Below, piece by piece: positions 1-11,788 of a stretch of 46,304 nt of DNA. A model generated the notes under the pieces. That model saw only the letters and a program-made list of their open reading frames with translations, made no database searches and was not told where the DNA came from. A program made the position numbers and the translations under genes. Position 1 is the stretch's first letter. Each line of letters begins with the position of its first letter. This stretch comes from Cochliopodium minus (lineage: Eukaryota > Discosea > Himatismenida > Cochliopodiidae), in NCBI GenBank assembly GCA_024220525.1, contig JAMYWO010000295.1:1-46304 (forward strand), given 5' to 3'.

Positions 1-209
1 AAATATTACAATAAAAAGATACTCAAATGAAAAAAATAATAAATTATAATATTTATAAATAAAAAAAAAAATTAAAAATTAAAAAAATAATAAATGAGAA
101 AAAAATTAAAATTTAAAAAAAAAATAAAAATATATTTTTAAAAATTGAAAATCAAAAAAAAAGATAAGAATAACATTAAAAAATCAAATTGAAAATGTGT
201 TTTAATTAC

Positions 210-1894
210 CCAAGAATTAGGCCTTTTGATGGTGGTGATCAACAGTGAAGTGTCGAAGAGAATAACCATACCTGCCACTCTCTTTCTCTTCTTCATGTTG
301 GACAAGTCTTCCACGATGAATTCTTGTTTGTTGAGAAAGTTGTGATCTTTTGCACTCAAAGAAAAACCTGTGAAAAAAAATGGAAAATAATTCTTGCATT
401 TAAAAAAATAAAAAAAAATGAAAAAATAAAAAATAAAATAAAAAATAAAAAAATAATAAAAAATAAAAAATAAAAAATAAAAAACAAAAAAATTAAAAAA
501 AAATGAAAAAATAAAATAAAAAATAAAAAATAAAAAATAAAAAAAAATAAAAAAAATAAAAATAAAAAATAAAAGAATAATTTTAATATTACCTTTCAAA
601 GGAATGATCTTTCTCGAGAGATCTTCGATTTCTGCGCGATTCTTGGAACCTTCAAGACTTTTAGCAATGTTCTCAGAGTGAACGCTCATCACTGAGGCGC
701 AACTCACTATCTCCGCGTATCCTGGTAAGTTATGTGGCCAATAATTTTGAATTTCCTAAATTAAAAAAAAATGAAAAAATAAAAATAAAAAAAAATAAAA
801 AAAATAAAAAAAATAAAAAAAATAAAAAAAATAAAAAAAATAAAAAAAATAAAAAAATTAAAAAATAAAAATAAATAAAATAAAATAAAAAAATAAAAAA
901 TAAATTTTGTTAAATTTTGTACTTCTAAGATCATGTTGTAGGTGTTGATCTGATTGACTGGAAGGACAAGCAATGCAGAAAGAGGGTATCCTGTCTCTTC
1001 AGTCTTCTTCTCCATAAATAGCTAACCAAAAAACATAGTTTTAAAAATTTTTATTTTCATTTTTTGTAAATTTTTTATTTATTATTTATTATTTATTATT
1101 TTTAATTTTTTTTTTTATTTATTATTTTATTTTCAAAATTTTTACTAATTATTTTAAATATTTTTAAATATTTTAATTATTTTTAATTATTTTTAAATAT
1201 TTTAATTATTTTTAATTATTTTTAATTTTTTGTTAATTATTTATTTTATTTTTTTATTTTTATTTCAAAAATTATTTCAAAGATTTAATTAATTATTTTT
1301 TGTTATTGAAAATATTTTTACTTGAAATGATTTGTTTTCTTTTTCGCACGATTGAAGAACATCAACAGAGTTCTTGAAAGCGTTGGCGTATTCACCGTAG
1401 CAAGCGAAGTAAGGGGAGATCTGCAGAAAAATTCCTCCTATCTCGTGGATGTATGGGTAATTTCTTTCAAGTACTGACAACTTTTGTTGAAGAACAGAAT
1501 GGGCCTACAAAAATAAAATAAATTGTGAAAAATAAAAATCAAAAAATCAAAAAATCAAAAAATCAAAAAATCAAAAATTTGAAATAAAAAATTTGAAATA
1601 AAAAATAAAAAATAAAAAATAAAAAATAAAAAATAAAAAATAAAATTAATCTATTAATAAATTAAAATAATTCAAGAAATAAAAAAATAAAAAAATAAAA
1701 AATAAAATTTGAAATTCAAATTCAATTAAAATAAAAATAATAAATAAAATGTAAAATAAAAAAAATGAGAGTTTAATGTATTTTTTTACTTGTCTGATTT
1801 CCTCCACATTGCTGAAGATGTCATAGAATTGGTTCTTGCTCAAAAGAGAGTTTTTCCATTGAGTCTTTGTTCCATTCAATGGAACCAAATAGTC
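210..1894 (-). CDS. RhoGEF (DH-PH) protein, internal fragment
   Basis: Guanine-nucleotide exchange factor for Rho-family GTPases, acting at membranes and the actin cortex. Five minus-strand exons join in phase with GT-AG ends: 1894-1790, 1504-1322, 1021-923, 755-593 and 367-210. Exons 1-4 encode a DH (RhoGEF) domain. Exon 1 has the helix ending in FSNVEEIRQ, exon 2 has FACYGEYANAFKNSVDVL, and exon 3 has ALLVLPVNQINTYNMILE, the counterpart of the family's 'LilPvQRi.rYplLl' helix, although the usual QR is NQ here. Exon 5 starts a PH domain (EFIVEDLSN, then VILFDTSLLITT). The reading frame is open at both ends: exon 1 follows a splice acceptor, and exon 5 ends at a GTAATT donor whose partner lies outside the window. 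Introns are almost pure A/T. The upstream exons should lie right of 1894 but are interrupted by the N at 2007. Domain identity is firm; subfamily and target GTPase are unknown. Confidence 0.85.
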
Positions 1895-2006
1895 CTATAA
1901 GTTATAATATTTATTTTATTTTTATTTTTATTTTATTTTATTTTTATTTTTTATTTTTTATTTTTTATTTTTTATTTTTTATTTTTTATTTTTTATTTTT
2001 TATTTT

Positions 2007-2007
2007 N
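2007..2007. other. Ambiguous base N, probable contig join
   Basis: A single N sits between a T-rich low-complexity run (about 1912-2006) and ordinary sequence. To its left is an internal exon of a minus-strand gene, whose upstream part should continue rightwards. To its right is the last exon of a plus-strand gene, whose upstream part should lie leftwards. The two are incompatible in a contiguous locus, so the N most likely marks a gap or misjoin. Confidence 0.7.
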
Positions 2008-2026
2008 GTTGAATTCTCAATTTCAG

Positions 2027-2134
2027 AATAATATGATAGATAATAAAGGAATGAGCTTTCTTCGTCTGAGATCAGAGTATTGTTTATCAATTTCTAGTTT
2101 CCATGAATCTGAAGATATAGTTCCTTTTTATTGA
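2027..2134 (+). CDS. Orphan 3'-terminal exon, unidentified protein
   Basis: After a good splice acceptor (CTCAATTTCAG ending at 2026), 35 codons are open in phase 0 and end at TGA 2132-2134. The peptide contains GMSFLRLRSEYCL and ends SEDIVPFY. Its balanced composition (Arg, Glu, Ser, Cys, His) is unlike random translation of this A/T-rich DNA. The T-rich stretch before it would serve as intron and pyrimidine tract on this strand. No upstream exon is present because the N at 2007 interrupts. An internal ATG (2033) would give a 33-residue ORF, but a last exon is more natural. The protein is not recognised. Confidence 0.4.
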   Translation, partial: NNMIDNKGMSFLRLRSEYCLSISSFHESEDIVPFY

Positions 2135-3139
2135 ATAGAAAGTGGGAATATATTCATTCAAACAATAATAACAAATATATAATAATAACTTTTAATTAAA
2201 TAGATTTAATATTGAGGAGATTTTGAAATTAATATCTTTTGAGAAAATAAAGGATAAAGGGTTTTCTTTTTTCGGGAAATAAATCAACACATTCCAGAGG
2301 AATTTTTTGAAAAAGGCATTTTTTGAAAAAGAAATGTAAAAAACAGAACGAGATAAATCTAATTCACCCATTTAACACACTCCTTGATAATAAATGTAAA
2401 GTTTTGAAGAGAAAATTTGATTTTAGCCAAAATGAAAGGTTATCTTTTTTCTTCCAAATTGGTTTCAAAACAAATAAGTCCAAAGATAAAAAAGGAAGAT
2501 TAGAAGGGCACTCTGAAGAATAGAATATTTTCTTCAAAAAACTTTGGAGAAAAGATATTATTGTCCAAAAAAAGAAGATTGTGTTTGTACACAAAAATGA
2601 AAATGAAGGTTGTTAGGAAATTCTGAGAGACAAGACAGAAGATCTGAAAGTTTGTTCAAAAGCAAAAAGGGTTTTCTTTTGTTGAAAAGTTTTGAAAAGA
2701 AGAAAATAAAATGTTGACACACATTTCCAAAAACTTTCTTTTTCACATTTTAATTTTGAAGGGAGAGAAAGAAGAAAAAACTTTTTGTTATTTGCATGAT
2801 CAGAAGAAGAAGAGAATCAAAGAGAGAAATGGAATTTTGAATGATAGAAAAAACGTTGCTGAGAAAATGAGGTTTTGAGATTGATAAGTTCAAAGAGAAT
2901 CCAATTTCCCAACAAATACTTTAAAGCAATATCTTTCCAATTTAGTGTGAAACATACAAATAAAAACTTTTAAACTTTTCCCTGTTTCAAATATTCTTTC
3001 CTCCTCTCTTTCCTCCTCTCTTTCTCCTCTTTTCCTCTCTTTCCTCCTCTTTTTCCTCTCTTTCCTCTTTTTCATCATTTATGTGGAGAGGTAAATGTTG
3101 GTTTTCTAAAGAGGAGATGTCTCTCTTCAAACAAACAAG
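2135..3139. other. Stretch without a supported gene
   Basis: Only short ORFs of biased composition occur: a Lys/Asn-rich one at 2323-2523 (+), Phe/Leu-rich ones at 2364-2746 (-), and a Lys/Arg/Glu-rich one at 2890-3078 (-) read from a polypurine/polypyrimidine run at 2998-3075 (CTCTTTCCTC units). No splice-compatible exon chain or known domain was seen. It probably holds the 3' flank of the 3179-7059 gene plus intergenic DNA. Confidence 0.5.
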
Positions 3140-3169
3140 ACAACACTTTTACAATGAAAAAAGTGTTGT
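3140..3169 (-). terminator. Hairpin just downstream of the NRDE2-like stop codon
   Basis: A perfect 11-bp inverted repeat (ACAACACTTTT at 3140-3150 and its complement at 3159-3169) with an 8-nt loop lies 9 bp past the stop codon of the minus-strand gene. In that gene's mRNA it would fold as a 3'-UTR stem-loop. A role in 3'-end formation or stability is inferred only. Confidence 0.4.
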
Positions 3170-3178
3170 ATTTTTATC

Positions 3179-6100
3179 TTATTCTTCTTCTTCTTTTTCA
3201 CAACTTTCGTGATTGAAATTCTGATTGACATTCTGGTTTACATTCTGGTTGACATTCTGGTTGACATTCTGGTCAAGATTAGAAGATTGAAGAATAACCA
3301 TTTTTTCAACAAATTTACAATAAAAATAAAAAGCTTCCATTTTATCAAACAAAAGAAGAGGTGATTCTTCCATTCCCTCTTTTTTATTATCCCCACCACT
3401 ATTCATCGTATTTTCAGTCTTGCTACTCTGATTCGCAGGAGAGAGAAAAGTAGAGAGGAAAAGACGGTGGGAAAGGGAAAGAGAAAGAGGAGAAGTGTGA
3501 TGTAAACTTATTTTTACAAATTCCCAATTCACCCCCCTCTTTCTCTTCTCTTCAAATATATTACTAGTAATATTATGAGATGTAATCTTATTATTGTTCT
3601 TCATATTTTGAGATGTATCATTATTAATATTGGATGTATTATTAATATTTGTATTATAAGATTCATTGGATGTATTGGTATTATCATTATTAATATTGGA
3701 TGTATTATTATTAATATTTGTATTGTAAGATTCATTGGATGTATTAGTATTATCATTATTAATATTGGATGTATTGGTATTATCATTATTAATATTGGAT
3801 GTATTATTATCATTATTAATATTGGATGTATTATTATTAATATTTGTGTGAGATGCATTGGAAGTATGAGAAGAAGAGGTAGAGGAGGGAAAGTAGAGGA
3901 TAGATTTGGAAAGAGATAAGAAAGTGGAGAAAGGGAAATGAAAATAAATAAACAACAATTTCGTTTTCAATACCTTTTTCATCATTTTTTCCTTCCTACC
4001 ATTTGATCAAATATTTAAAAAAAAAAAAATTATAAAATAAAAAATAAAATGAATTCAAAAATAAAATAAATAAAAAATGAAAAAAAATAGAAATAAAAAA
4101 TAAAAAGATTTACAAAGGAGAAGGGGAAGAAGAAAGAAGAAGAAGGAAATGATCAAAAAAAGAAAGTAAAAAAGAAATTTTATCCTTCTCTTTCTCTTTG
4201 TTCTCTTCAAGATTAAAGTGGGAATAATAATAATGAGATGATAAATCGAAACCAATCCAAGATTCTACTTTTGATTTTTCATCTAAAAAAAATATTTTTA
4301 ATTTTCAAAAAATAAAAAATAAAAAATAAAAAAAATCAAAAAAAAATAAAATAAATAAAGAATAAAAAAAATCAAAAAAAAATAAAAAAATCAAAAAAAA
4401 TATTAAAGAAAATATTTTTTAAAAAAAAAAAAAAATAAAGAAATAAACTGAAAATTATGATACCAGAAATAGAAGGAGATTGAGGTTGAAAGGAAAGAAA
4501 AGAATGAAGGTTAAGAAAAAGGAGGGGAGAAAACAAATATTTGAAATGAGAAAAAAGAAAAGAAGAGAGAGGAACTTTATTTTTCATAACTTCCTCCATT
4601 ACATTTTTAGAAGAACCAAGATTAGAAGTATTGGGGGAATTGGAAGGGTGGAAAAGAGGGTTGGAGAAGAGAAGGGAATGGAAAGAAAGGGGGTTTTGAG
4701 AAGGAGAATAAAAAAAAGAGGAGGAATCGTATTTTCTTACTATGTTTATTCCCATCATTTCAAACATCCTCATCCCTATTTCTTCTCTCCCCTTCTCTCC
4801 TTCTATCATACTTATCGTCTCCTTTATCTCTGATAACATCACTTTTTCTCCTCCTTTAAAAATAAAAAAAAAATTAATTTCATTTTTCAAATAAAAACAA
4901 ATTAAAATAAATAAAAAAATAAAATAAATAAAAAAATAAAATAAATAAAAAAATAAAATAAATAAAAAATAAAATAAATAAAAAAATTTGAAATAAAAAA
5001 ATAGAAAATTTGAAATAAAAAATTTGAAATAAAAAATAAAAAATAAAAAAATAAAAAAATAAAAAAATAGAAAATAAAAAATTTGAATATTGAAATTTGA
5101 AATGAAAATAAAAAATAATAAATAACTTTTTTTTACCAAGGGGAGAAGAAAAATAAAGAAAAAGGGAAGAAGAGTCAAGAGAGAGTTCTTTTTCTTTCCA
5201 TTTTTTAATTTCTTCTCTTTCTCTATCTTTCTCCCTTTCTTTTTCTCTCTCTCTATACCTATCTCTCTCTACATATCTATCTCTCTCTACTCTTTTAATA
5301 TTATTTACACTCTCATAACTTTTATTTACATTTTTATTATTATTTTCATTATTATGATTATTATTGTTTTTATTATTATTATTGTTTTTATTATTATTAT
5401 GATTATTATTGTTTTTATTATTATTATTATTATTATTGTTTTTATTATTATTATTATTATTATTGTTTTTATTATTATTATTATTATGATTATTATTATT
5501 ATTATTATTATTATTAGTATCATTATTATTATTATTAAGATGATTAGAAGAGGGAGAAGAAGAGGAATAAGAGGAAAGGAGAGAAGGATCATAAAAATAT
5601 TCTCTTCCCAATTTTTCTATCACACTTTTACTCTCTCCTGACTCAAGAGGAGGAAGGTGAAAAAGAGAGGGAGAAAAAGAAAAAGACCAAGGTACATACT
5701 TTCCTTTTTCCGTTTCCATTTCCATTTTATCAGTTTTGTTATCAACATTATCATCATTATTTTTGTTATCAACATTATCATCATTATTTTTGTTATCAAC
5801 AAAGTCATTATCATTATTTTTATTTTCAACAATATTATGTTTGTTGGTATTGGGAGAGGAGGGAAGAAGGGAGGGAGGGGGGAAAGAGGAAAACCATTTT
5901 TCGAAAAATTTGAAACGTTCAATACTATCACTGCCCTCCAAAAAAAGAGGAACATTGTAATTGTACTCATACAAACATCTCATTATCTCCATGCTTCTTT
6001 CTTTATGTCCCATATGATATTCTCCTTGTACTTTCTTTTCGTTTGTCCAATTAAAAAAAGAAAAGATTTTTAAAAAAAAAAATTTAAATTAAATTTTCAT

Positions 6101-7059
6101 TAATTTTAAAAATATGTAAAAAAAAAAAAAAAAAGATTTACATAAAAAATTAAAGAAAGAATGAGATTTTCTAAAGAGGAAAGAAGCGAATTTTTGGAAA
6201 AGTTGTTGGAAGAGAGGTTGGAATGAATGGAGATGAGGAGAGATAGGGAAAGGGACAAAGAAGAGGAAATGTTTTGCAAAGAGAAATCAGAAACAGAAAA
6301 AGAAGAAAAAAGAAAATTGTAAAAAGAAGAAATAAGTGAAAAACTATTGGGAAGAAGATTCATGAAGAATTGAAATTTTTTAAGCACCGCAGGATAGGAG
6401 AATTTCAAAGAAGATTGAATCATATTCAGATACATCACTATCAATTCTTCTGAGAAGCAATTTTCTATCAATGATTTTTCTAACATATAAATTTGTTTGT
6501 CTATCAAATTCTGGGATCTGACATAATTCTTATTGCTATTGTTTTTGCTTGTATTTTGTTCGAATATATTTTCATATTCTTCTTCCAATTTTATTCTTTC
6601 AATCCAACTCTCTATACTTTTAGGATTCACTTCCAATTCTCCATCCAACCATTCCATCTGCTTCTTAATTTTCATTTTCTCTATCTCCTGTTCTCTCTTT
6701 ACATTTTCTTTTTGGAGTAAGAGTTTGGAAGATTCTTCTTCTTTTCTCCTTTTCTCTTCATCTCCTATTTTCCTTTTCTTTTCTTTCTTTTTTTCCTTTC
6801 TTCTTTCTTTTCCTTTTTTCTCTCTTTTGCTTTTTTTCTCTTTTTTGTTCTTTTTCTCTTTCTTTTTTTGTTTCTTTTCTTCTTTTCCTCTTTTCCTTTT
6901 TTCTCTTGATTTGGAGGATTTGGAAATATTCTCCACATCTCTAATTTCAATTTGCTTGGGAGGGGTATTCTCTCTTATTGCAATCTGATTTTGATTGATC
7001 AATTTGCTATAATTTACCTTCTTTTGATTATCATTGAAAGAAGGGAATAAAGGATTCAT
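3179..7059 (-). CDS. NRDE2-like HAT-repeat protein with Asn/Lys-rich insertions
   Basis: NRDE2 is a nuclear HAT-repeat protein. In known systems it binds the exosome helicase MTR4, affects nuclear RNA decay and splicing, and supports nuclear RNAi. Five exons join in phase (7059-6142, 6034-5137, 4853-4464, 4282-4114, 3995-3179), giving 1063 residues. The start has the family's N-terminal MxxLFPxF-type motif (MNPLFPSF). A long Lys/Arg/Glu tract (about residues 50-105) follows, then the first HAT-like segment (NPKSIESWIERIKLEEE, then KQIYMLEKSL). Exon 2 has MGHKERSMEIMRCLYEYN and FKFFEKWF, matching the conserved 'AGHtEkA.slfqa' and 'FFE.fW' segments. Low-complexity insertions interrupt the fold: NKNNDDNVD repeats, a long Asn/Lys tract, an Arg/Glu tract, NTSNINNDN repeats and NVNQ repeats. 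The C-terminal third is too divergent to align by eye. Phase continuity supports one gene, but the last exon could still be misassigned. Confidence 0.78.
3211..3275. repeat. 12-bp tandem repeat encoding NVNQ units
   Basis: About five copies of a 12-bp unit (GACATTCTGGTT and close variants) lie in the last exon of the NRDE2-like gene. On the minus strand they encode NVNQ repeated four times, then NFNH. The 12-bp length keeps the frame through expansion and contraction. Confidence 0.85.
3605..3850. repeat. Minisatellite encoding Asn-Thr-Ser-Asn-Ile repeats
   Basis: Imperfect repeats built from ATTATTAATATTGGATGTATT and GTATTATCATTATTAATATT units. On the minus strand they encode NTSNINNDN and NTSNESYNTNINN blocks in the last exon of the NRDE2-like gene. 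Unit lengths are multiples of three, and all three minus-strand frames stay open for long stretches, giving Ile- and His-rich shadows. Confidence 0.85.
5335..5540. repeat. (ATT)n array encoding poly-Asn with Lys interruptions
   Basis: A trinucleotide ATT array with regular GTTTTT and ATG interruptions, inside exon 2 of the NRDE2-like gene. On the minus strand it reads as AAT codons (poly-Asn) broken by Lys and His. A related 27-bp repeat (about 5745-5835) encodes NKNNDDNVD. Such arrays are prone to length change and assembly error. Confidence 0.9.
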
Positions 7060-7180
7060 CTATCAGTCAATAAAGAAAACAATTTTTTTTTTTTTATTTT
7101 TGAATAAATAATCTTTTTTTGAGTCAAAGAATAAGTAATTAATCCAAAATGATCCCTCAGAATTGTTGTGTGGAAGGAAA

Positions 7181-8384
<1,204 letters not shown>

Positions 8385-8430
8385 TAAAATGAATCAATTT
8401 TTTTTATTTTTTTTTTTTGTTCAACAAATT

Positions 8431-11400
8431 TTAAAAGGTTTTAAAAGTATTATCAACCCCAACCACGGAAAGAATAGAACCATTTTCCAAAGAAGAACCA
8501 GGGATTCTGATCCAAAGAGAAAGATCATCCAAAAGAGTATAAGAAGGAGAAGAGGAAAGATTCAATTGAGAAAGAGAACAAGAAGGACAATGTGTGAGAG
8601 ACTTCTTCACATTGAACCCTGTTTGGATGAGAACATCAGAAGGAGAAGTAACACCCTTGATACAGAAAAGTAAGTTACGGGAATGAGGGGTGATTGTGAA
8701 TTGAAGAAGATGGGAAGAAAAAGAATAAGAAATTTCTTGTGAATCTTGTTTCCACTCTCTAATGTTTATTTTCTCTTTTTGATATGGTTTAGGATGAAGC
8801 AACAACAAAGTCAAAGCATCTGCGCAACTCTCATCACCCAATCCCATCAAATCACCACCATCTTGGTTCCCTCCTTTAATGAATGCTTTTTTGGTGATTT
8901 CTAGGGGCAACAAAGATCCTCTTCTGTGGAAAACTGGAAACATGGAGAGAGGAGTGTAATAATTCAATGTTGATCCTCCTTGATACACTTTTGTGTTATT
9001 GTACCAATCCACAAAATCATCCCCTAAAAAAAAAAAAAAAAAGGAAAATAAATATTAGAAAATTTTTTCAAAAATTATTTAAAACTTCAATTGGAGTATT
9101 AACAAACCCTTAGGGAAGAGTACAAGTCTTTGGGTAGAATTTTCAACCATTGGACATACGAATACATCTTTCCATAACCCTTTTTATTTTTTAGAAAATT
9201 TTAAAAAAACAAGAAATAGATAAAAGGAAAAATTACAATAATCCCATGAAGAAGGGTTAAATATTGTCCATTCAGCAACTGGTTTCATGATAGAAACATT
9301 TGTTTCGTACGCAGTTGTTCCAGCTTTAAAAAGTGAAAAAAAATGGAGATTAATTGACTTATAAAGGCAAATGACAAGTATTATTTTAACATGTAATATA
9401 CAAGCGAAAAAGAAAATAAATAAACTAGAAATGAAAATATATTTTTACCGGACAAGAGATAGGTCTGGAGGGAATAATGTTGATCAACAAAAAAGCGATA
9501 GATATCCACTGTTTGATTAGTGTTGTCAAACATCCAAGGTCTGTGCTCTGTTTCCAAAAAAAAAATATTTAATAAAACAAAAAAAAAAAGATGATTAATT
9601 ACAAATTTTAAAAAAGATTTTTCGGAACAAATTTTTTTCCTTGAATTACCTTGGTTTCCACCATTCTCCATGAGAGAGCAAAAAGAGCCAAGCTGTGCCC
9701 ACCTGACAAAAAGTTCTTTAGTTCTCCCTATAAAATATTATTTCAAAACAATTAATCATAATAGATAGAAAATTATTTATCAAAGAATAATTTGGAAAAA
9801 ATTGATTAAAAATATATAATATTAATGAAAACAAAAGAACTTACCCAAAGGACCTTCACCATATCTTTTTAAAATATTTATTAGATTTTCAAAAAAATAA
9901 AAATTAAAAAGTTTTAGAACATACCTGTAACCTCCAATGTCGGATCCAAAACCTACATACTTGTCCCAAGCAGAGTGAAACATATTTCTCAATGCATCTT
10001 GTAATCCTCCAAAATCTTTGCAAAAAAAAAAAAATTGTTTGATTAATTAATGTTTAATTGAATAAAATAAAAAAATAAATAAATTAAATAAATTAAAAAA
10101 ATAGATTAAAAAAAATAATTACTTGGGTTTTGATCTCCTACCCATCCACTAAATACAACTTCCCTGGGACTAAATTGCCAATACACTTCTTTATAACTGT
10201 CCACTAATTTTGGAAAAATAAAAAATTATTTATTTAAATTCAAAATAAAAAAAAAAATTAAAAAAAAAAAAAGAAAACCAGGTCTGCTCATGATAAGAGC
10301 TTCATCATTTTTAGATCCTGTTTATTATTTATTTTAAATGAAAAAAATATTAAATTAAAAATTTTTAAAAAAAAAGGTAATGGAAGTTTACTGGAATAAT
10401 TGAAAAAATCAGAATAATAACTGTTCGCATAATCTCTTTCACTAATCACTCCTGAGTGTGCTTCTATCACAATAAACTCCAATGTGTACGGATCTAGTGT
10501 TTTTTTTTAAAAAAAAAAAAAATTTGGAATTTATTTATCAAATGTTAAGTTAATATTTAATAAATTATTAATTAATTTTTAATTTTTAAAATAAATTTTT
10601 ATTCATTACCAGTTCCATCACATTTAAATCTTTAAAATGAATTTTTTTTTAAAAAAAAAAGGATGGAATATTTCTCTTTTACCCATCCAATCCAATATCC
10701 AATACTTTGTCCATTTGTTGATGCTATTTAGCATTTATGATTCATTATAAAATTAATTCTGAAATTTAAATGTTCTTTACCCACCAAGCCAAACCTTCTG
10801 GATTAGTGTCTATTTTTTCAATTCGTATTTTTTTAAATTTAAAAAAAGGAAAAAAAAAGAAATTTTACAATCAATAAAAGATCCTTCTCCTTTGAAAGAA
10901 GAAATTTTAAAAAATTTCAAAGAAATTGAGAATAATTATAATAGATACCATGCCACCTTTTGAAATACAAAAGTTTAAAAGAAAAAAAAAATTGAAAAAA
11001 ACTATAAATACCATTTAACTGTTCTCCCTTTATTCAAAAAGTATCTTCCAGAAAGGATTATGTTGAGAAAGAAAAAATGGAATTGAGAGATAGTTTTAAA
11101 TTATATTATTATACCCCTTTTCTTTTCCATAAGCATAAATAGGGGTGTTTGTATTAACCAATGAAGTTGTCCAGCCTATATAATCATATTATTTGATTGA
11201 TGATTTTTTTTATAAACTTACAAATAACCCTGATATTTTTGGAATGTAAAGTATCAATCAATTGTTTTGGATTAGGAAATGTACGATTATTCCAAACAAA
11301 ATCATTCACACCAGCCCACATAGAATCTATATCAACTCCTCCCACAGAGACTGTCCGAAGTTAGAGTTAAAAAAATTTAAAATTTATAAGTAAATTTACT

Positions 11401-11724
11401 ATTTCTATCCAAAAATCCTTGAACAAATTCCAAAACAGAAGTTTCATTTGATTGATCTGAAGATAACCATACCCACTTCAGAAAATCAAACAATTAAATT
11501 AAATTTTGATTTTAAAATTTTTAGATTTGATTGTTTTCTGGAAATGTACATGAGAGTGAGCCCATTTTGGGTATAAAGCAGCTTGTAACTCTGATTTAGG
11601 AATGAAAGTAGATCCTTAAAATTATGAAAAAGCAAGCTTAAAAAATACAATAAAATAAGTGTTAAATTTTACCAATGGAATATCCAAAAAGGATCAATAA
11701 CAAAATAACACAAAATATTTTCAT
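8431..11724 (-). CDS. Secreted glycoside hydrolase family 31 (alpha-glucosidase-like)
   Basis: Retaining glycosidase of family GH31, probably acting on alpha-glucosides in lysosomes or outside the cell. The first exon encodes a signal peptide (MKIFCVILLLILFGYSIG) and ends at a GTAAAATTT donor. Many small exons follow. Recognisable GH31 segments in order are VDIDSMWAGVNDFVWNN with FPNPKQLID (about 11300), the nucleophile region DGFKCDGTDPY rebuilt across an intron (about 10690-10600), FSPREVVFSGWVGDQ with the likely acid/base Asp (about 10160), FGSDIGGYR (about 9945), RWAQLGSFCSLMENG, then a C-terminal beta region containing VDWYNNT and PLSMFPVFHRRGSLLPL. The last exon (about 9025-8431) is the longest. 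Most introns are 50-110 bp of A/T, so exon borders in the 5' half are approximate. Only 64 bp separate its ATG from the SAM50 stop. Family is clear; substrate is not. Confidence 0.88.
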
Positions 11725-11788
11725 ATTTCCAAAAAGATTTTTTTTTATATTTTTTGATTTAATAAAAATTGAAGGTGGCTTGATATAC

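Noticed and set aside
138-707. Phe/Ile/Tyr-rich 'multi-pass membrane' ORFs (also at 761-1015, 4055-4255 and 4372-4450)
   Set aside because: Read-through of U-rich introns joined to real exons; splice sites and phases remove these stretches.
3575-3919. Plus-strand ORF of 114 codons rich in Ile and Gly/Cys
   Set aside because: It is the antisense shadow of the NTSNINNDN minisatellite in the NRDE2-like last exon; its composition is dictated by the repeat.
5337-5540. Possible CRISPR array from regular ATT spacing
   Set aside because: There are no unique spacers; it is a simple trinucleotide repeat encoding poly-Asn in a eukaryotic gene.
5326-5641. Poly-Ile ORFs on both strands over the ATT array
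   Set aside because: Frame-shifted and antisense readings of the trinucleotide array; the poly-Asn frame is the one that joins in phase with the flanking NRDE2-like exons.
6533-6988. Plus-strand Ser/Phe/Leu-rich ORF of 151 codons resembling a membrane protein
   Set aside because: Exact antisense of the Lys/Arg/Glu-rich N-terminal tract of the NRDE2-like gene.
8431-11724. Several separate short genes in the GH31 region
   Set aside because: Consecutive fragments match successive GH31 blocks in order on one strand and key motifs rebuild across GT-AG introns, so it is one multi-exon gene.
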